Assembly: GCF_001426405.1 (NCBI RefSeq)
Contig: NZ_LMEP01000008.1
Location: forward strand, 1-64,000
Source of the DNA: Streptomyces sp. Root1304
GTDB taxonomy: Bacteria > Actinomycetota > Actinomycetes > Streptomycetales > Streptomycetaceae
Length of the DNA stretch: 64,000 bases
Direction of reading: 5' to 3'
Positions 8,558 through 17,556 of the stretch are shown piece after piece. The notes below the pieces were generated by a model. It was given only the letters and a program-made list of their open reading frames with translations, was not told the origin of the DNA and searched no databases. A program made the position numbers and the translations under genes. How positions within the stretch are numbered: position 1 is the first letter of the stretch; every line of letters begins with the position of its first letter.

Positions 8558-10300
8558 ATGGTCTGGGGCGTGCTGGAGGAGATGCGGATACGGTCGCTCG
8601 GGGTCATCGACGACGCGGTGGTCGAGCTGTCGCCCGGCTTCACCGCGGTGACCGGTGAGACCGGTGCGGGCAAGACCATGGTGGTGACCAGCCTCGGGCT
8701 GCTGCTCGGTGGACGTGCCGACCCGGCCCTGGTGCGGATCGGCGCGGCCTCGGCCGTGGTCGAGGGGCGGATCAGTGTGCCCCCGGGCGCGCCCGCCGCC
8801 GTACGCGCCGAGGAGGCCGGGGCGGAACTCGACGACGGGGTGCTGCTCGTCAGCCGTACCGTCTCCGCCGAGGGGCGCTCACGGGCCCACCTCGGCGGAC
8901 GGTCCGTGCCCGTCGGGCTGCTCGCCGAACTCGCCGACGAACTCGTCGCCGTCCACGGCCAGACCGACCAGCAGGGCCTGCTGAAGCCCGCCCGGCAGCG
9001 CGGCGCGCTCGACCGGTACGCGGGCGGGGCCGTCTCCGGACCGCTCGCCGCCTACGGCGAGGCCTACCGGCGGCTGCGCGCGGTCACCGGCGAACTCGAC
9101 GAGATCACCACCCGGGCCCGGGAGCGGGCCCAGGAGGCCGATCTGCTGCGGTTCGGCCTCGGCGAGATCGAGGCCGTCGCCCCGCGCGCCGGGGAGGACA
9201 CCGAACTCGCCGCGGAGGCGGAGCGGCTCGGGCACGCCGAGGCCCTGGCCTCCGCCGCCGCGCTCGCGCACGCCGCGCTCGCGGGCGCTCCCGAGGACCC
9301 CGAGTCCGTCGACGCCACGACGCTCGTCGCGGGCGCGGGGCGGGCCCTGGAGGCCGTACGGGCGCACGACCCGGCGCTCGCCGCGCTCGCCGACCGGATG
9401 GGGGAGATCTCCATCCTGCTCGGCGACGTGGCCACCGAACTCGCCGGATACGCCGACAACCTCGACGCCGACCCGCTGCGGCTCGCCGCCGTCGAGGAGC
9501 GGCGCGCGCTGCTCACGCAGCTGACCCGGAAGTACGGCGAGGACATCGCCACCGTCCTCGCCTGGGCGGAGGAGAGCGCGCAGCGGCTCGGCGAGCTGGA
9601 CGGCGACGACGACCGCGTCGAGGAACTCACCGCCGAGCGCGACCGGCTGCGCGACGAGCTGTCGGTCCTCGCCCAGCGGCTCACCGACGCGCGCACGGAG
9701 ACCGCCGCCCGGTTCGCCGACGCGGTCACCGCCGAACTCGCCTCGCTGGCCATGCCGCACGCGCGCGTGTCCTTCGCCATCGCGCAGACCGAGGACCCCG
9801 AGGGGGTCGAGGTCGGCGGCCGCCGGGTCGCCTACGGGCCGTCCGGGGCCGACGAGGTCGAGCTGCTGCTCGCCCCGCACCCCGGCGCCCCGCCCCGGCC
9901 CATCGCCAAGGGCGCGTCCGGCGGTGAGCTGTCCCGGGTGATGCTCGCCGTGGAGGTCGTGTTCGCCGGGGTCGACCCCGTACCGACGTACCTCTTCGAC
10001 GAGGTCGACGCGGGCGTCGGCGGCAAGGCGGCCGTCGAGATCGGCCGCCGCCTCGCGAAACTGGCCAAGTCCGCGCAGGTCGTGGTCGTCACCCACCTCC
10101 CGCAGGTCGCGGCCTTCGCCGACCGGCAGCTGCTCGTGGAGAAGACCAACGACGGATCCGTGACCCGGTCGGGCGTCACGGTCCTGGAGGGCGAGGAGCG
10201 GGTACGGGAACTGTCCCGGATGCTCGCCGGCCAGGAGGACTCCGAGACGGCCAGGGCCCACGCGGAGGAACTGCTCGCGACGGCCAGGGCGGACGTGTGA
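8558..10300 (+). CDS. recN: DNA repair protein RecN (SMC-like ATPase)
   Basis: 580 aa. The N-terminus MRIRSLGVIDDAVVELSPGFTAVTGETGAGKT carries Walker A. Long coiled coils follow (~150-380), then the ABC-type signature KGASGGELSRVMLA and Walker B TYLFDEVDAGVGGKAA. RecN acts at double-strand breaks in recombination repair. ATG 8558 has GGCAGGGAAA upstream; GTG 8570 and ATG 8582 are other possible starts. It follows nadK after 131 bp, and its stop overlaps the next gene by four bases (GTGA). Confidence 0.93.
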   Translation: MVWGVLEEMRIRSLGVIDDAVVELSPGFTAVTGETGAGKTMVVTSLGLLLGGRADPALVRIGAASAVVEGRISVPPGAPAAVRAEEAGAELDDGVLLVSRTVSAEGRSRAHLGGRSVPVGLLAELADELVAVHGQTDQQGLLKPARQRGALDRYAGGAVSGPLAAYGEAYRRLRAVTGELDEITTRARERAQEADLLRFGLGEIEAVAPRAGEDTELAAEAERLGHAEALASAAALAHAALAGAPEDPESVDATTLVAGAGRALEAVRAHDPALAALADRMGEISILLGDVATELAGYADNLDADPLRLAAVEERRALLTQLTRKYGEDIATVLAWAEESAQRLGELDGDDDRVEELTAERDRLRDELSVLAQRLTDARTETAARFADAVTAELASLAMPHARVSFAIAQTEDPEGVEVGGRRVAYGPSGADEVELLLAPHPGAPPRPIAKGASGGELSRVMLAVEVVFAGVDPVPTYLFDEVDAGVGGKAAVEIGRRLAKLAKSAQVVVVTHLPQVAAFADRQLLVEKTNDGSVTRSGVTVLEGEERVRELSRMLAGQEDSETARAHAEELLATARADV

Positions 10301-11094
10301 AGCCCACGGGCACGGCCCGGGGGACGGGCGGGCGGGTCGCCGCCTTCGTCCGCGCCGCCGGGGTGAGCCGGGTGGTGTACGAGGCGCTGCGCGGACGGGT
10401 GTCCGGAGGGCCGGCCGGGCGGGAGCAGGCGTCCGGGGGCGAGGGCTGGACGCGGACCAACCACGCCGGGCGGACCGTCGATCTGTGTGCCGGGCCCGCC
10501 GTGGCCCTCGGGGCCGCCGTGGGGGCCGGGAGTGGGCCCGGCGCGTTCGTCGTGCTGGCCGCCGGGGCCTGTGGGGCGTACGACGACGTGAAGGGTGACG
10601 ACCGGCGCGGGTTCCGGGCGCATCTGGCCGCGCTGCGCGACGGCGAGGTGACCAGCGGGGCCGTCAAGCTGTTCGGGATCGGTGCCGCCTCGCTCGTGGC
10701 GGGCGCGCTGCTCAAGGAACGGGCCGTGGACAAGCTCCTCGCCGGGGTCGTCATCGCCGGTACCGCCCATCTGGTCGACCTGGTGGACGTACGGCCGGGG
10801 CGGGCCGGTCTGACCGTGCTCGCGCTCGCCGCGCCCGGCCTGCTGCGCGGCTCGCCCGCCGCCGCCCCCATGGGGGCGGTCGCGGCCGTCCTCGGGGACG
10901 ACCTCGGCGAGCGCACCATGCTCGGCGACACCGGCGCGCACGCGCTCGGCGCCGCCGTGGGCAGCGCGATCGTCGCGGGCAACGGGCGGCTCGGGCTGGC
11001 CGCCCACGCGGTGGGACTGGTCGGCGCTGCGGTCTGGGCGGAGCGGTCGGCCTCGGGGCCTGGGGCCGGAGCGGTCGTCGACGCGGTCGGCTGA
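10297..11094 (+). CDS. MraY/WecA-like polytopic membrane protein
   Basis: 265 aa, GTG start overlapping the recN stop. It has a run of hydrophobic segments with phospho-sugar transferase family landmarks: TNHAGRTVDL, GAYDDVKGDDRRGFRAHL, then a late GDDLGERTMLGDTGAHALGAAVG. These match the DD, Asn/Asp and GD(T/N)G(A/S)N blocks of polyprenyl-phosphate HexNAc-1-P transferases, but the protein is shorter than MraY or WecA (~320-360 aa). It may be a reduced relative. The next gene encodes a glycosyltransferase, so a role in envelope glycan synthesis is a reasonable inference. Confidence 0.65.
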   Translation: MKPTGTARGTGGRVAAFVRAAGVSRVVYEALRGRVSGGPAGREQASGGEGWTRTNHAGRTVDLCAGPAVALGAAVGAGSGPGAFVVLAAGACGAYDDVKGDDRRGFRAHLAALRDGEVTSGAVKLFGIGAASLVAGALLKERAVDKLLAGVVIAGTAHLVDLVDVRPGRAGLTVLALAAPGLLRGSPAAAPMGAVAAVLGDDLGERTMLGDTGAHALGAAVGSAIVAGNGRLGLAAHAVGLVGAAVWAERSASGPGAGAVVDAVG

Positions 11095-11411
11095 GGCCGA
11101 GTGGGCTGGCGCCGAGGGACGCGCGGGCGCTCGGGGGAGTGTGCGGCCGGGGCCGGGAGCCGTGGACGCTCGTACGGGTCCGTGGGTCCGTGGGTCCGTG
11201 GGTTGTGCGGGTCACGGCGAGCGTGAGGGGCGCGTGCCCGCAGGCCTCAGGGGCGCGTGCCGGGCTGCGTGCGCTCACCCGAGTGGGTGAACCGTGCCCT
11301 CGGGTCCCGGCGCCGTGCGCCGTCCGTACGCGGGAACGGCGGCGGGAATCACGCCACTTCGGTGCCGGAACGTGCGTACGGTCCGGGGTGCGGGCTGGCA
11401 TCCTTGGGCGC
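11095..11411. repeat. 317-bp intergenic region with an 8-nt tandem repeat
   Basis: No convincing gene. At 11176-11204 the unit GGGTCCGT is repeated about three and a half times. Nearby, GGGGCGCGTGCC occurs twice (around 11226 and 11249). A CATCCT element about 12 nt before the next GTG could be a weak -10 for the glycosyltransferase. Confidence 0.55.
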
Positions 11412-12506
11412 GTGACACAGCTCCGTACGGTCCAAGTGCTGGGCGGCGGCAGCGCGGGCAGCAGCGCTCACGTCCGATCACTTGCCCAGGGGCTGGTGGC
11501 GAGGGGCGTGCGGGTGACCGTGTGCGCCCCGGCCGAACTCGACCGCGTCTACGACTACCTCGGCGCCGGCGCGCACTTCGTGCCCCTGCCGCGCCTCGGC
11601 GACCCCGCCACCGTCGCCGCGCTGCGCAACGCCTGCATCGGCGCCGACGTGGTCCACGCCCATGGCCTGCAGGCCTCCGTCCGGGCCGCGCTCGCACTGT
11701 CCGGGGCGGGGGCCGGCGCCATCGGCCGCGCTCCGCTCGTCACCACCTGGGACGGCCGGAACCAGGTGTGCGGGGCGCCCGGCGGCGTGCTGCGGCTCCT
11801 GGAGCGCAGGACCGTGCGCGCCGCGACCGTCGTCCTCGCCACCTCCTCCGAACTCGTCGACCGGGCCCGGCGGCGCGGCGCCCGTGACGCCCGGCTCGCC
11901 CCCGTCACCGTGCCGCCCGCCCGCGGGCCCGTATGCCTCCACGACGGCAAGGCCCGCGCCGAACTCGGCGCCGTCGACCGGCCGTTGCTGATGGCCGTCG
12001 GGGCGCTCGAACGGGGCCGGGGGTACCGGACGTTGCTCGACGCGGCACGCGAGTGGCGGGACCTCGACCCGCAGCCGCTCCTCGTGATCGCCGGGGAGGG
12101 GCGCGAGCGGGCCGCTCTCCAGCGGCGGATCGCGGACGAAGAGCTGCCGGTCCGGCTGATCGGGCGCCGGGAGGACGTCGCCGAACTGCTCGCGGCGGCC
12201 GACGTCGCGGTGCTGCCCTCCCGGTGGGAGGCCCGGTCGCTGCTCGCCCAGGAGGCCCTGCGGCTCGGGGTGCCGCTGGTCGCCACGGCCGTCGGGGGCG
12301 TACCGGAACTGGTCGGGGACGCGGCGGAACTGGTGCCGTACGGGGACGCGGGCGCCCTCGCGAGCGCGGTGCGCGGGCTGCTCGACGACGTGGAGCGGCG
12401 GATGGACCTGGCGGCGGCCGGGCGGGTGCAGGCGGGGTCCTGGCCCACCGAGGACGAGACGGTGGCCCATGTGCTCAGCGTCTACGACGAGTTGACGGGT
12501 CGGTAG
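11412..12506 (+). CDS. GT4-type glycosyltransferase
   Basis: 364 aa from GTG 11412 (VTQLRTVQVLGGGSAGSSAHV). This start gives the correct N-terminal Rossmann glycine loop; the ORF is open further upstream, but that extension has no family features. The C-terminal half has the GT-B donor site: PLLMAVGALERGRGYRTLLDA, LVIAGEGRERAAL, then VLPSRWEARSLLAQEALRLGVPLVATAVGGVPE with the E-x7-E pattern. The acceptor is unknown. It follows the MraY-like gene on the same strand after a 317-bp gap. Confidence 0.85.
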   Translation: MTQLRTVQVLGGGSAGSSAHVRSLAQGLVARGVRVTVCAPAELDRVYDYLGAGAHFVPLPRLGDPATVAALRNACIGADVVHAHGLQASVRAALALSGAGAGAIGRAPLVTTWDGRNQVCGAPGGVLRLLERRTVRAATVVLATSSELVDRARRRGARDARLAPVTVPPARGPVCLHDGKARAELGAVDRPLLMAVGALERGRGYRTLLDAAREWRDLDPQPLLVIAGEGRERAALQRRIADEELPVRLIGRREDVAELLAAADVAVLPSRWEARSLLAQEALRLGVPLVATAVGGVPELVGDAAELVPYGDAGALASAVRGLLDDVERRMDLAAAGRVQAGSWPTEDETVAHVLSVYDELTGR

Positions 12507-12507
12507 C

Positions 12508-12538
12508 CGGCGGGGGTTCCCTCGCGGGACCCCCGCCG
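12508..12538. terminator. Bidirectional hairpin between convergent genes
   Basis: Arms CGGCGGGGGT and ACCCCCGCCG pair across a short inner helix (CCC/GGG, one bulged T) with loop TCGC. It starts 2 nt after the glycosyltransferase stop and ends 16 nt before the stop of the PucR gene on the other strand. Confidence 0.7.
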
Positions 12539-12554
12539 AAGGCTCCGGGCCTCG

Positions 12555-14183
12555 CTACGGCGTGTGGCGGCGGGCCCGCAGGGCCAGCGAGAGGGCCAGC
12601 ACGGTCTGCGGGTCGTCCAGGTCCGTGCCCAGGAGTTCCGAGATGCGGGCCAGGCGGTTGTAGAGGGTCTGCCGGTTGAGGTGCAGTTCCCGGGCCGTCT
12701 CCGCCTTGCGTCCCGCGTGCGCCAGATACGTCTCCAGGGTCGGCAGGAGCGGCGGCCGGGACGTGCGGTCGTGCTCGCGGAGCGGACCGATGGCCCGGTC
12801 CACGAACGCCGCCAGGACCGTGTCCCCGTGGAAGTGCAGCCGCCACAGCAGCAGGTCGATGTCGAGGCGGCGGGCGTCGTACCAGGGGAGCTCCGAGAGG
12901 CCCTGCGCGGCCGTCGCGGTCTCCGCCGCGTGCCGCAGCCCCGCCGAGGCGGCCGCCCAGCTGCCGGCGACGCCGACCACGACGACCGGCGGATGCACTC
13001 CGGCGCGCTCCAGACCGGCCCGCTCCACGCCCGCGCGGAGGGCCGCCGCGACCCGGTCCGCGACCGCCGTGCGCTCCGTCTCCGAGCGCAGGCCGAGCAG
13101 GAGGGGGACCCGTCCCTCGACCGGGCGGACGCCCAGGAGGACCGGGACGCCCACGGAGGAGAGCTCTTCGAGGACCGCGCGGGCCAGCAGGGCCCAGTTC
13201 CCCGACGGGGACAGCTCCGACGCCAGGCGCATCACCACCGGCAGCAGCGGGCCGTCGCCGGGCTTGAAGCCGAGGACCCGGGCCTGCGCGGGAGCGTCCT
13301 CGGCGGTGATCCTGCCCTCCGCCAGATCTGTCAGGAAGTCGCCCCGGCCGCGCGCGGCGAGCTCCTCCTCCTGCCGCGCCTGCATGAGGACCACGGCGAG
13401 GAGGCCGGCCGCGCGCTCGGCGGCCATCCGGTGCACGGGGGAGAGGGCGCCGGAGACCGAGAGGACGACCAGGCGGGCCCGTACCGAGGAGGTGCCGGGG
13501 CCGCCGCCGGGCACGTCGACCAGGACCGTGCCGGTGGGCGGGCCGGACTCGCGGGCCGCCCGCTGGCCGCGCAGCCCGTCCCAGACCTGGAGCGGGTCGG
13601 CGGGCCCGGACTCGGTGCCCGCCGCGTACAGCAGCTGTCCGTCGGGGGTCTCCAGGAAGACGGGGTTGGCGGCGAAGTCGGACAGGATGCGGAGCACCTG
13701 GGGGATGCCGCCGCCGCCGAGCAGCGCCACCGTGCACTGCCGGTGGACCTCCTCGGCCTGCCGCTGGAGGGCGTAGTGGCCGTTGACGATCTCGGTGTGG
13801 ATCTCCTCCGTGACGCCCACGAAGGGGACCTCGCGGTGCAGCTGCACCAGCGGCAGCCCGGCGGCCCGCGCGGTCTCCACTATCGTCGCCGGGAGGCGCG
13901 CGAAACGGGGGCCCAGCTCGACGACGAGCGCGGCGATGCCCCGGTCGGCCAGCCGCCGCACGAAGGCCCGCTGCTCGGCCGGCCGGGTCCCGAGCCCGAG
14001 GCCCGTGGTCAGCAGCAGCTCACCGCCCTTGAGCAGCGACGCGATGTTCGGCACCTCGCCCGCGTGTACCCAGCGCACCGTGCGGTGCAGCCGGTCCGCC
14101 CCGGCCACGACCTCCGGGAGCCCGCTGCGCAGACCCGGGAGCTCGAGCGCCCGCTGCACGGTGATCCCGCCCTGATTGTCCAT
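12555..14183 (-). CDS. PucR family transcriptional regulator
   Basis: 542 aa, ATG at 14183. The N-terminal PucR domain (ITVQRALELPGL, then WVHAGEVPNIASLLKGGELLLTTG) is followed by a GGDEF-like middle region and a C-terminal helix-turn-helix: PTLETYLAHAGRKAETARELHLNRQTLYNRLARISELLG. PucR proteins control purine, amine and amino acid degradation. The gene is divergent from a permease and an amine oxidase, which are its likely targets. The 161-bp gap between them should hold the operator. A CGCGAG-N6-CTCGCG repeat at 14325-14342, right before the permease ATG, is one candidate. Confidence 0.9.
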   Translation of the reverse strand: MDNQGGITVQRALELPGLRSGLPEVVAGADRLHRTVRWVHAGEVPNIASLLKGGELLLTTGLGLGTRPAEQRAFVRRLADRGIAALVVELGPRFARLPATIVETARAAGLPLVQLHREVPFVGVTEEIHTEIVNGHYALQRQAEEVHRQCTVALLGGGGIPQVLRILSDFAANPVFLETPDGQLLYAAGTESGPADPLQVWDGLRGQRAARESGPPTGTVLVDVPGGGPGTSSVRARLVVLSVSGALSPVHRMAAERAAGLLAVVLMQARQEEELAARGRGDFLTDLAEGRITAEDAPAQARVLGFKPGDGPLLPVVMRLASELSPSGNWALLARAVLEELSSVGVPVLLGVRPVEGRVPLLLGLRSETERTAVADRVAAALRAGVERAGLERAGVHPPVVVVGVAGSWAAASAGLRHAAETATAAQGLSELPWYDARRLDIDLLLWRLHFHGDTVLAAFVDRAIGPLREHDRTSRPPLLPTLETYLAHAGRKAETARELHLNRQTLYNRLARISELLGTDLDDPQTVLALSLALRARRHTP

Positions 14184-14344
14184 GGATCCGGACGCTACCC
14201 GCGTCCTTGTTTCGGCGACATCACCCCACGGTCACGGGAACGGACAGTTCGTACACGGGGGCGACAACTCGTCGCCCCCTGGCGGGAATTGCGCGACCGG
14301 GTGTCGATTGTGGCCTACGTCACTCGCGAGGATGCTCTCGCGCC

Positions 14345-15859
14345 ATGGCAGAGAACCCCACCCCAGAGGTCCACCGGCTGAAGGCGAATTCGGTCGGACT
14401 CGTCGGCGTCGTCTTCATGGCCGTGGCCACCGCGGCCCCGATCACCGCGATGACCGGCAACCTCCCCATCGCCGTCGGCTTCGGCAACGGCACCGGCGCA
14501 CCCGCCGGATACCTCTTCGCGACCCTCGTCCTGACCGTCTTCTCCGTCGGATACGTCGCCATGGCCAAGCGGATCACGGCCGCGGGCGCCTTCTACGGAT
14601 ACATCTCGCACGGCCTGGGCCGGATCGCGGGCATGGCCTCCGGCATGCTCGCCGTCCTGGCGTACATCGTCTTCGAGGCCTCGATCGTCGGCGTCTTCGC
14701 CTACTTCGCGAAGACGACCGTCGCCGACCAGCTCGGCGTGGACGTGCCGTGGGTGCTGTACGCGGCGGTCATGCTGGCCGTCACCGCCGTGCTCTCCTAC
14801 TTCGACATCAACCTGACGGCCAAGGCGCTCGGGGTGATGCTCATCGCGGAGATCGCGGTGCTGTTCGCCGTCGCCACCGCCGTCCTCATCGCCGGCGGCG
14901 GCCCCGACGGCATCCCGGTCGAGCCGATCAACCCCAAGAACGCCTTCACCGGCACCTCCGCCGGGCTCGGCCTCTTCTTCGCCTTCTGGTCCTGGGTCGG
15001 CTTCGAGTCGACCGCGATGTACGGAGAGGAGTCCCGCGACCCCAAGCGGGTCATCCCGCGCGCCACCCTCATCTCCGTCACCGGCGTCGGCCTCTTCTAC
15101 ATCTACGTGTCCTGGATGACGATCGCCGGGAACGGCCTCGCGGAATCGGTGAAGCTGTCCGCCTCGGCCTCGCCCCTCGACCTGTTCTTCGCCCCCACCC
15201 AGACCTTCATCGGCGCCTGGGCCGTCGACGCCTTCCAGTGGCTGCTGCTCACCGGCTCCTTCGCCTGCGGGATGGCCTTCCACCAGTGCGCCTCGCGCTA
15301 CCTGTACGCCATCGGCCGCGAGGGCTTCCTCCACCCGGCGCTCGGCCGGACGCACGCCAAGCACGGCTCGCCGTACATCGCCTCGTACGTGCAGAGCGCG
15401 ATCGCCGTCGGTCTCGTCGCCGCCTTCTGGCTCACCGGCCAGGACCCGTACATCCACCTCTACACGCTGCTCGCGATCCTCGGCACGATGGCGATCCTCA
15501 TCGTCCAGACCCTCTGCTCCTTCGCCGTCATCGGCTACTTCCGCAAGAACCACCCCGAGGACCGGCACTGGTTCAAGACCCTCACCGCTCCGCTCCTCGG
15601 TGGCATCGGGATGATCGCCGTCGTCGTCCTGCTGATCATGAACATGGAGACCGCGGCCGGTCTCGCCGCCGACTCCCTCTTCTTCAAGGCGATCCCCTGG
15701 ATCGTCGGCGCCGTCTTCTTCGGCGGCCTCGGCCTCGGCTTCTACCTCAAGGCCAAGCGCCCCGAGCGCTACGAGATCATCGGCCGGATCGTCCTGGAGG
15801 ACGCCGCCGAGCGCCCCGCCGAAGAGGTCCCCGCTCCCGCCGTCGTACCGCAGAGCTGA
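14345..15859 (+). CDS. APC family amino acid/polyamine permease
   Basis: 504 aa, ATG 14345. Twelve or so hydrophobic segments are evident. The first helix carries GVVFMAVATAAPITAMTGNLP, typical of the APC superfamily, and the family's conserved AFWSWVGFESTAMYGEE motif is in the middle. The ribosome binding site is weak and a small hairpin lies just before the start. The downstream amine oxidase and the divergent PucR regulator suggest uptake of an amine such as putrescine, or a related amino acid; the substrate is inferred, not shown. Confidence 0.88.
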   Translation: MAENPTPEVHRLKANSVGLVGVVFMAVATAAPITAMTGNLPIAVGFGNGTGAPAGYLFATLVLTVFSVGYVAMAKRITAAGAFYGYISHGLGRIAGMASGMLAVLAYIVFEASIVGVFAYFAKTTVADQLGVDVPWVLYAAVMLAVTAVLSYFDINLTAKALGVMLIAEIAVLFAVATAVLIAGGGPDGIPVEPINPKNAFTGTSAGLGLFFAFWSWVGFESTAMYGEESRDPKRVIPRATLISVTGVGLFYIYVSWMTIAGNGLAESVKLSASASPLDLFFAPTQTFIGAWAVDAFQWLLLTGSFACGMAFHQCASRYLYAIGREGFLHPALGRTHAKHGSPYIASYVQSAIAVGLVAAFWLTGQDPYIHLYTLLAILGTMAILIVQTLCSFAVIGYFRKNHPEDRHWFKTLTAPLLGGIGMIAVVVLLIMNMETAAGLAADSLFFKAIPWIVGAVFFGGLGLGFYLKAKRPERYEIIGRIVLEDAAERPAEEVPAPAVVPQS

Positions 15860-15884
15860 TCCCACTCACCTCCAGGAGAGCCCC

Positions 15885-17534
15885 ATGGCACGCACCAACC
15901 CGATGCACCTCCTGAACCGCCTCGCCGCCGAGCACGCCGATGCCCGCCGGCTGAACATCCCCGTCGACGAGCTGCGCGGCATGCGGGCCGACGCCCTCGG
16001 ACGCCGGTCCCTGCTCAAGTACGCCGCAGCCGCCGGAATCGCCGTCGGCGCCGGCGCGGCCGGCCTCGGCTCGGCCGCCCCCGCCCGCGCCGCCACCCCC
16101 GCCCCGCCCGTGAAGAGCACCGCCCGGATCGCCGTCGTCGGCGCGGGGATCTCCGGCCTCACCGCCGCCCTCACCCTCCAGGACGCCGGCCTCGGCCCGG
16201 CGCTCTACGAGGCGAACCCCTCCCGGGTCGGCGGCCGCATGTGGACCCAGCGCGCCCACTGGGCGTACGGGCAGACCTCCGAGATCGGCGGAGAGCTGAT
16301 CGACACCAGCCACAAGAAGATCCTGGAACTCTGCCGCCGCTTCGACCTCGACACCGAGGACTTCCTCGGCGGCGGGCCCAACGGGGCCGAGGAGGTCCTC
16401 TGGTTCGACGGCGCCTACTACCCGCGCGCCCAGGCCGACGTGGACTTCAACGCCGTCTACCAGGCGCTGCGCCGGGACCTCTCCGACGCGGGGGAGGTGT
16501 TCTGGAACCAGACCACCCCCACCGGCACCGCACTCGACAACATGTCGGTCCACGAGTGGATCGAGTCCCGGGTCCCGGGCGGGCACTCCTCGCGGCTCGG
16601 CCGGTTCATCGACGTCGCCTACAACGTCGAGTACGGCGCCGACACCACCGAACAGTCCTCGCTCGCCCTGGTCCTGCTGATGGGCTACCAGACCAATCCG
16701 GGCAACTTCAACATCTGGGGCCTCTCCAACGAGCGCTACCACATCGTCGGCGGCAACGACCGGCTCCCGAACGCCATCGCCGGAGCCCTCACCCCCGGCA
16801 CCCTGCGCCAGGGCTGGTCCCTCACCGCCGTACGGGCCAACGCCGACGGCACCCAGACGCTCACCTTCACCGAGGCCGGCGCCACCAGGACCGTCACCGC
16901 CGACCACACGATCCTCTGTCTCCCGCTGCCGGTCCTCCAGCAGCTCGACCTCTCTCAGGCCGCCTTCGACCCGCTCATGCGGAACCTCCTGCGGGACGCC
17001 CGCATGGGCTACTGCACCAAGCTCAACATGCAGTTCGGCACCCGCCCCTGGCGCGGCACCGGCGCCTGGCCGGGCGTCTCGGCCGGTGACTGCTTCACCG
17101 ACACCGAGGTCCAGCAGACCTGGGACACCACCAAGGTCCAGGGCGGCACCGGCGGCATCCTCCTCCAGTACGGCGGCGGCAGCCTGGCCCGGAACCTGAA
17201 CCCGGCCGCACCCTTCTCCACCGAGTCCGACCCGTACGTACGGAACCTCGTCACCCGCTACCTGGCCGGCATCGACGCCTTCTTCCCGGGCACCTCCCGG
17301 GCGTACACCGGGCGCGCCCAGCTCTCGGCCTGGCACAAGAACCCCTACAGCCTCGGCGCGTACTCCTGCTGGCCCGTCGGCTACCTCCACCGCTACGCCG
17401 GGTACGAGGGCAGAGCCCAGGGCAACGTCCACATCGGCGGCGAGCACTGCAGCTACGACTTCCAGGGCTTCATGGAGGGCGGGGCGACGGAGGGGGAGCG
17501 GGCCGCCAAGGAGGTGGTGGCCGTGCTGAGCTGA
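15885..17534 (+). CDS. Tat-exported flavin monoamine oxidase
   Basis: 549 aa, ATG with CCAGGAGAG upstream, 25 bp after the permease. A twin-arginine signal (GRRSLLKYAAAAGIAVGAGAAG, residues ~39-60) ends near ARAATPA, so the mature enzyme probably acts outside the cell. The FAD-binding Rossmann motif is RIAVVGAGISGLTAALTL; further family blocks are NPSRVGGRMWT, the ELIDTSHKKI segment and the C-terminal GNVHIGGEHCSYDFQGFMEGGATEG. It should oxidise a primary amine to an aldehyde, releasing ammonia and H2O2. The operon with a permease supports a nutrient-amine pathway. Confidence 0.9.
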   Translation: MARTNPMHLLNRLAAEHADARRLNIPVDELRGMRADALGRRSLLKYAAAAGIAVGAGAAGLGSAAPARAATPAPPVKSTARIAVVGAGISGLTAALTLQDAGLGPALYEANPSRVGGRMWTQRAHWAYGQTSEIGGELIDTSHKKILELCRRFDLDTEDFLGGGPNGAEEVLWFDGAYYPRAQADVDFNAVYQALRRDLSDAGEVFWNQTTPTGTALDNMSVHEWIESRVPGGHSSRLGRFIDVAYNVEYGADTTEQSSLALVLLMGYQTNPGNFNIWGLSNERYHIVGGNDRLPNAIAGALTPGTLRQGWSLTAVRANADGTQTLTFTEAGATRTVTADHTILCLPLPVLQQLDLSQAAFDPLMRNLLRDARMGYCTKLNMQFGTRPWRGTGAWPGVSAGDCFTDTEVQQTWDTTKVQGGTGGILLQYGGGSLARNLNPAAPFSTESDPYVRNLVTRYLAGIDAFFPGTSRAYTGRAQLSAWHKNPYSLGAYSCWPVGYLHRYAGYEGRAQGNVHIGGEHCSYDFQGFMEGGATEGERAAKEVVAVLS

Positions 17535-17556
17535 GCCGGGCGGGCCCGCCCGCCGA

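Noticed and set aside
12564..14381. 605-codon ORF opposite the PucR gene
   Set aside because: Shadow frame of a clear PucR-family protein on the minus strand; typical of high-GC DNA.
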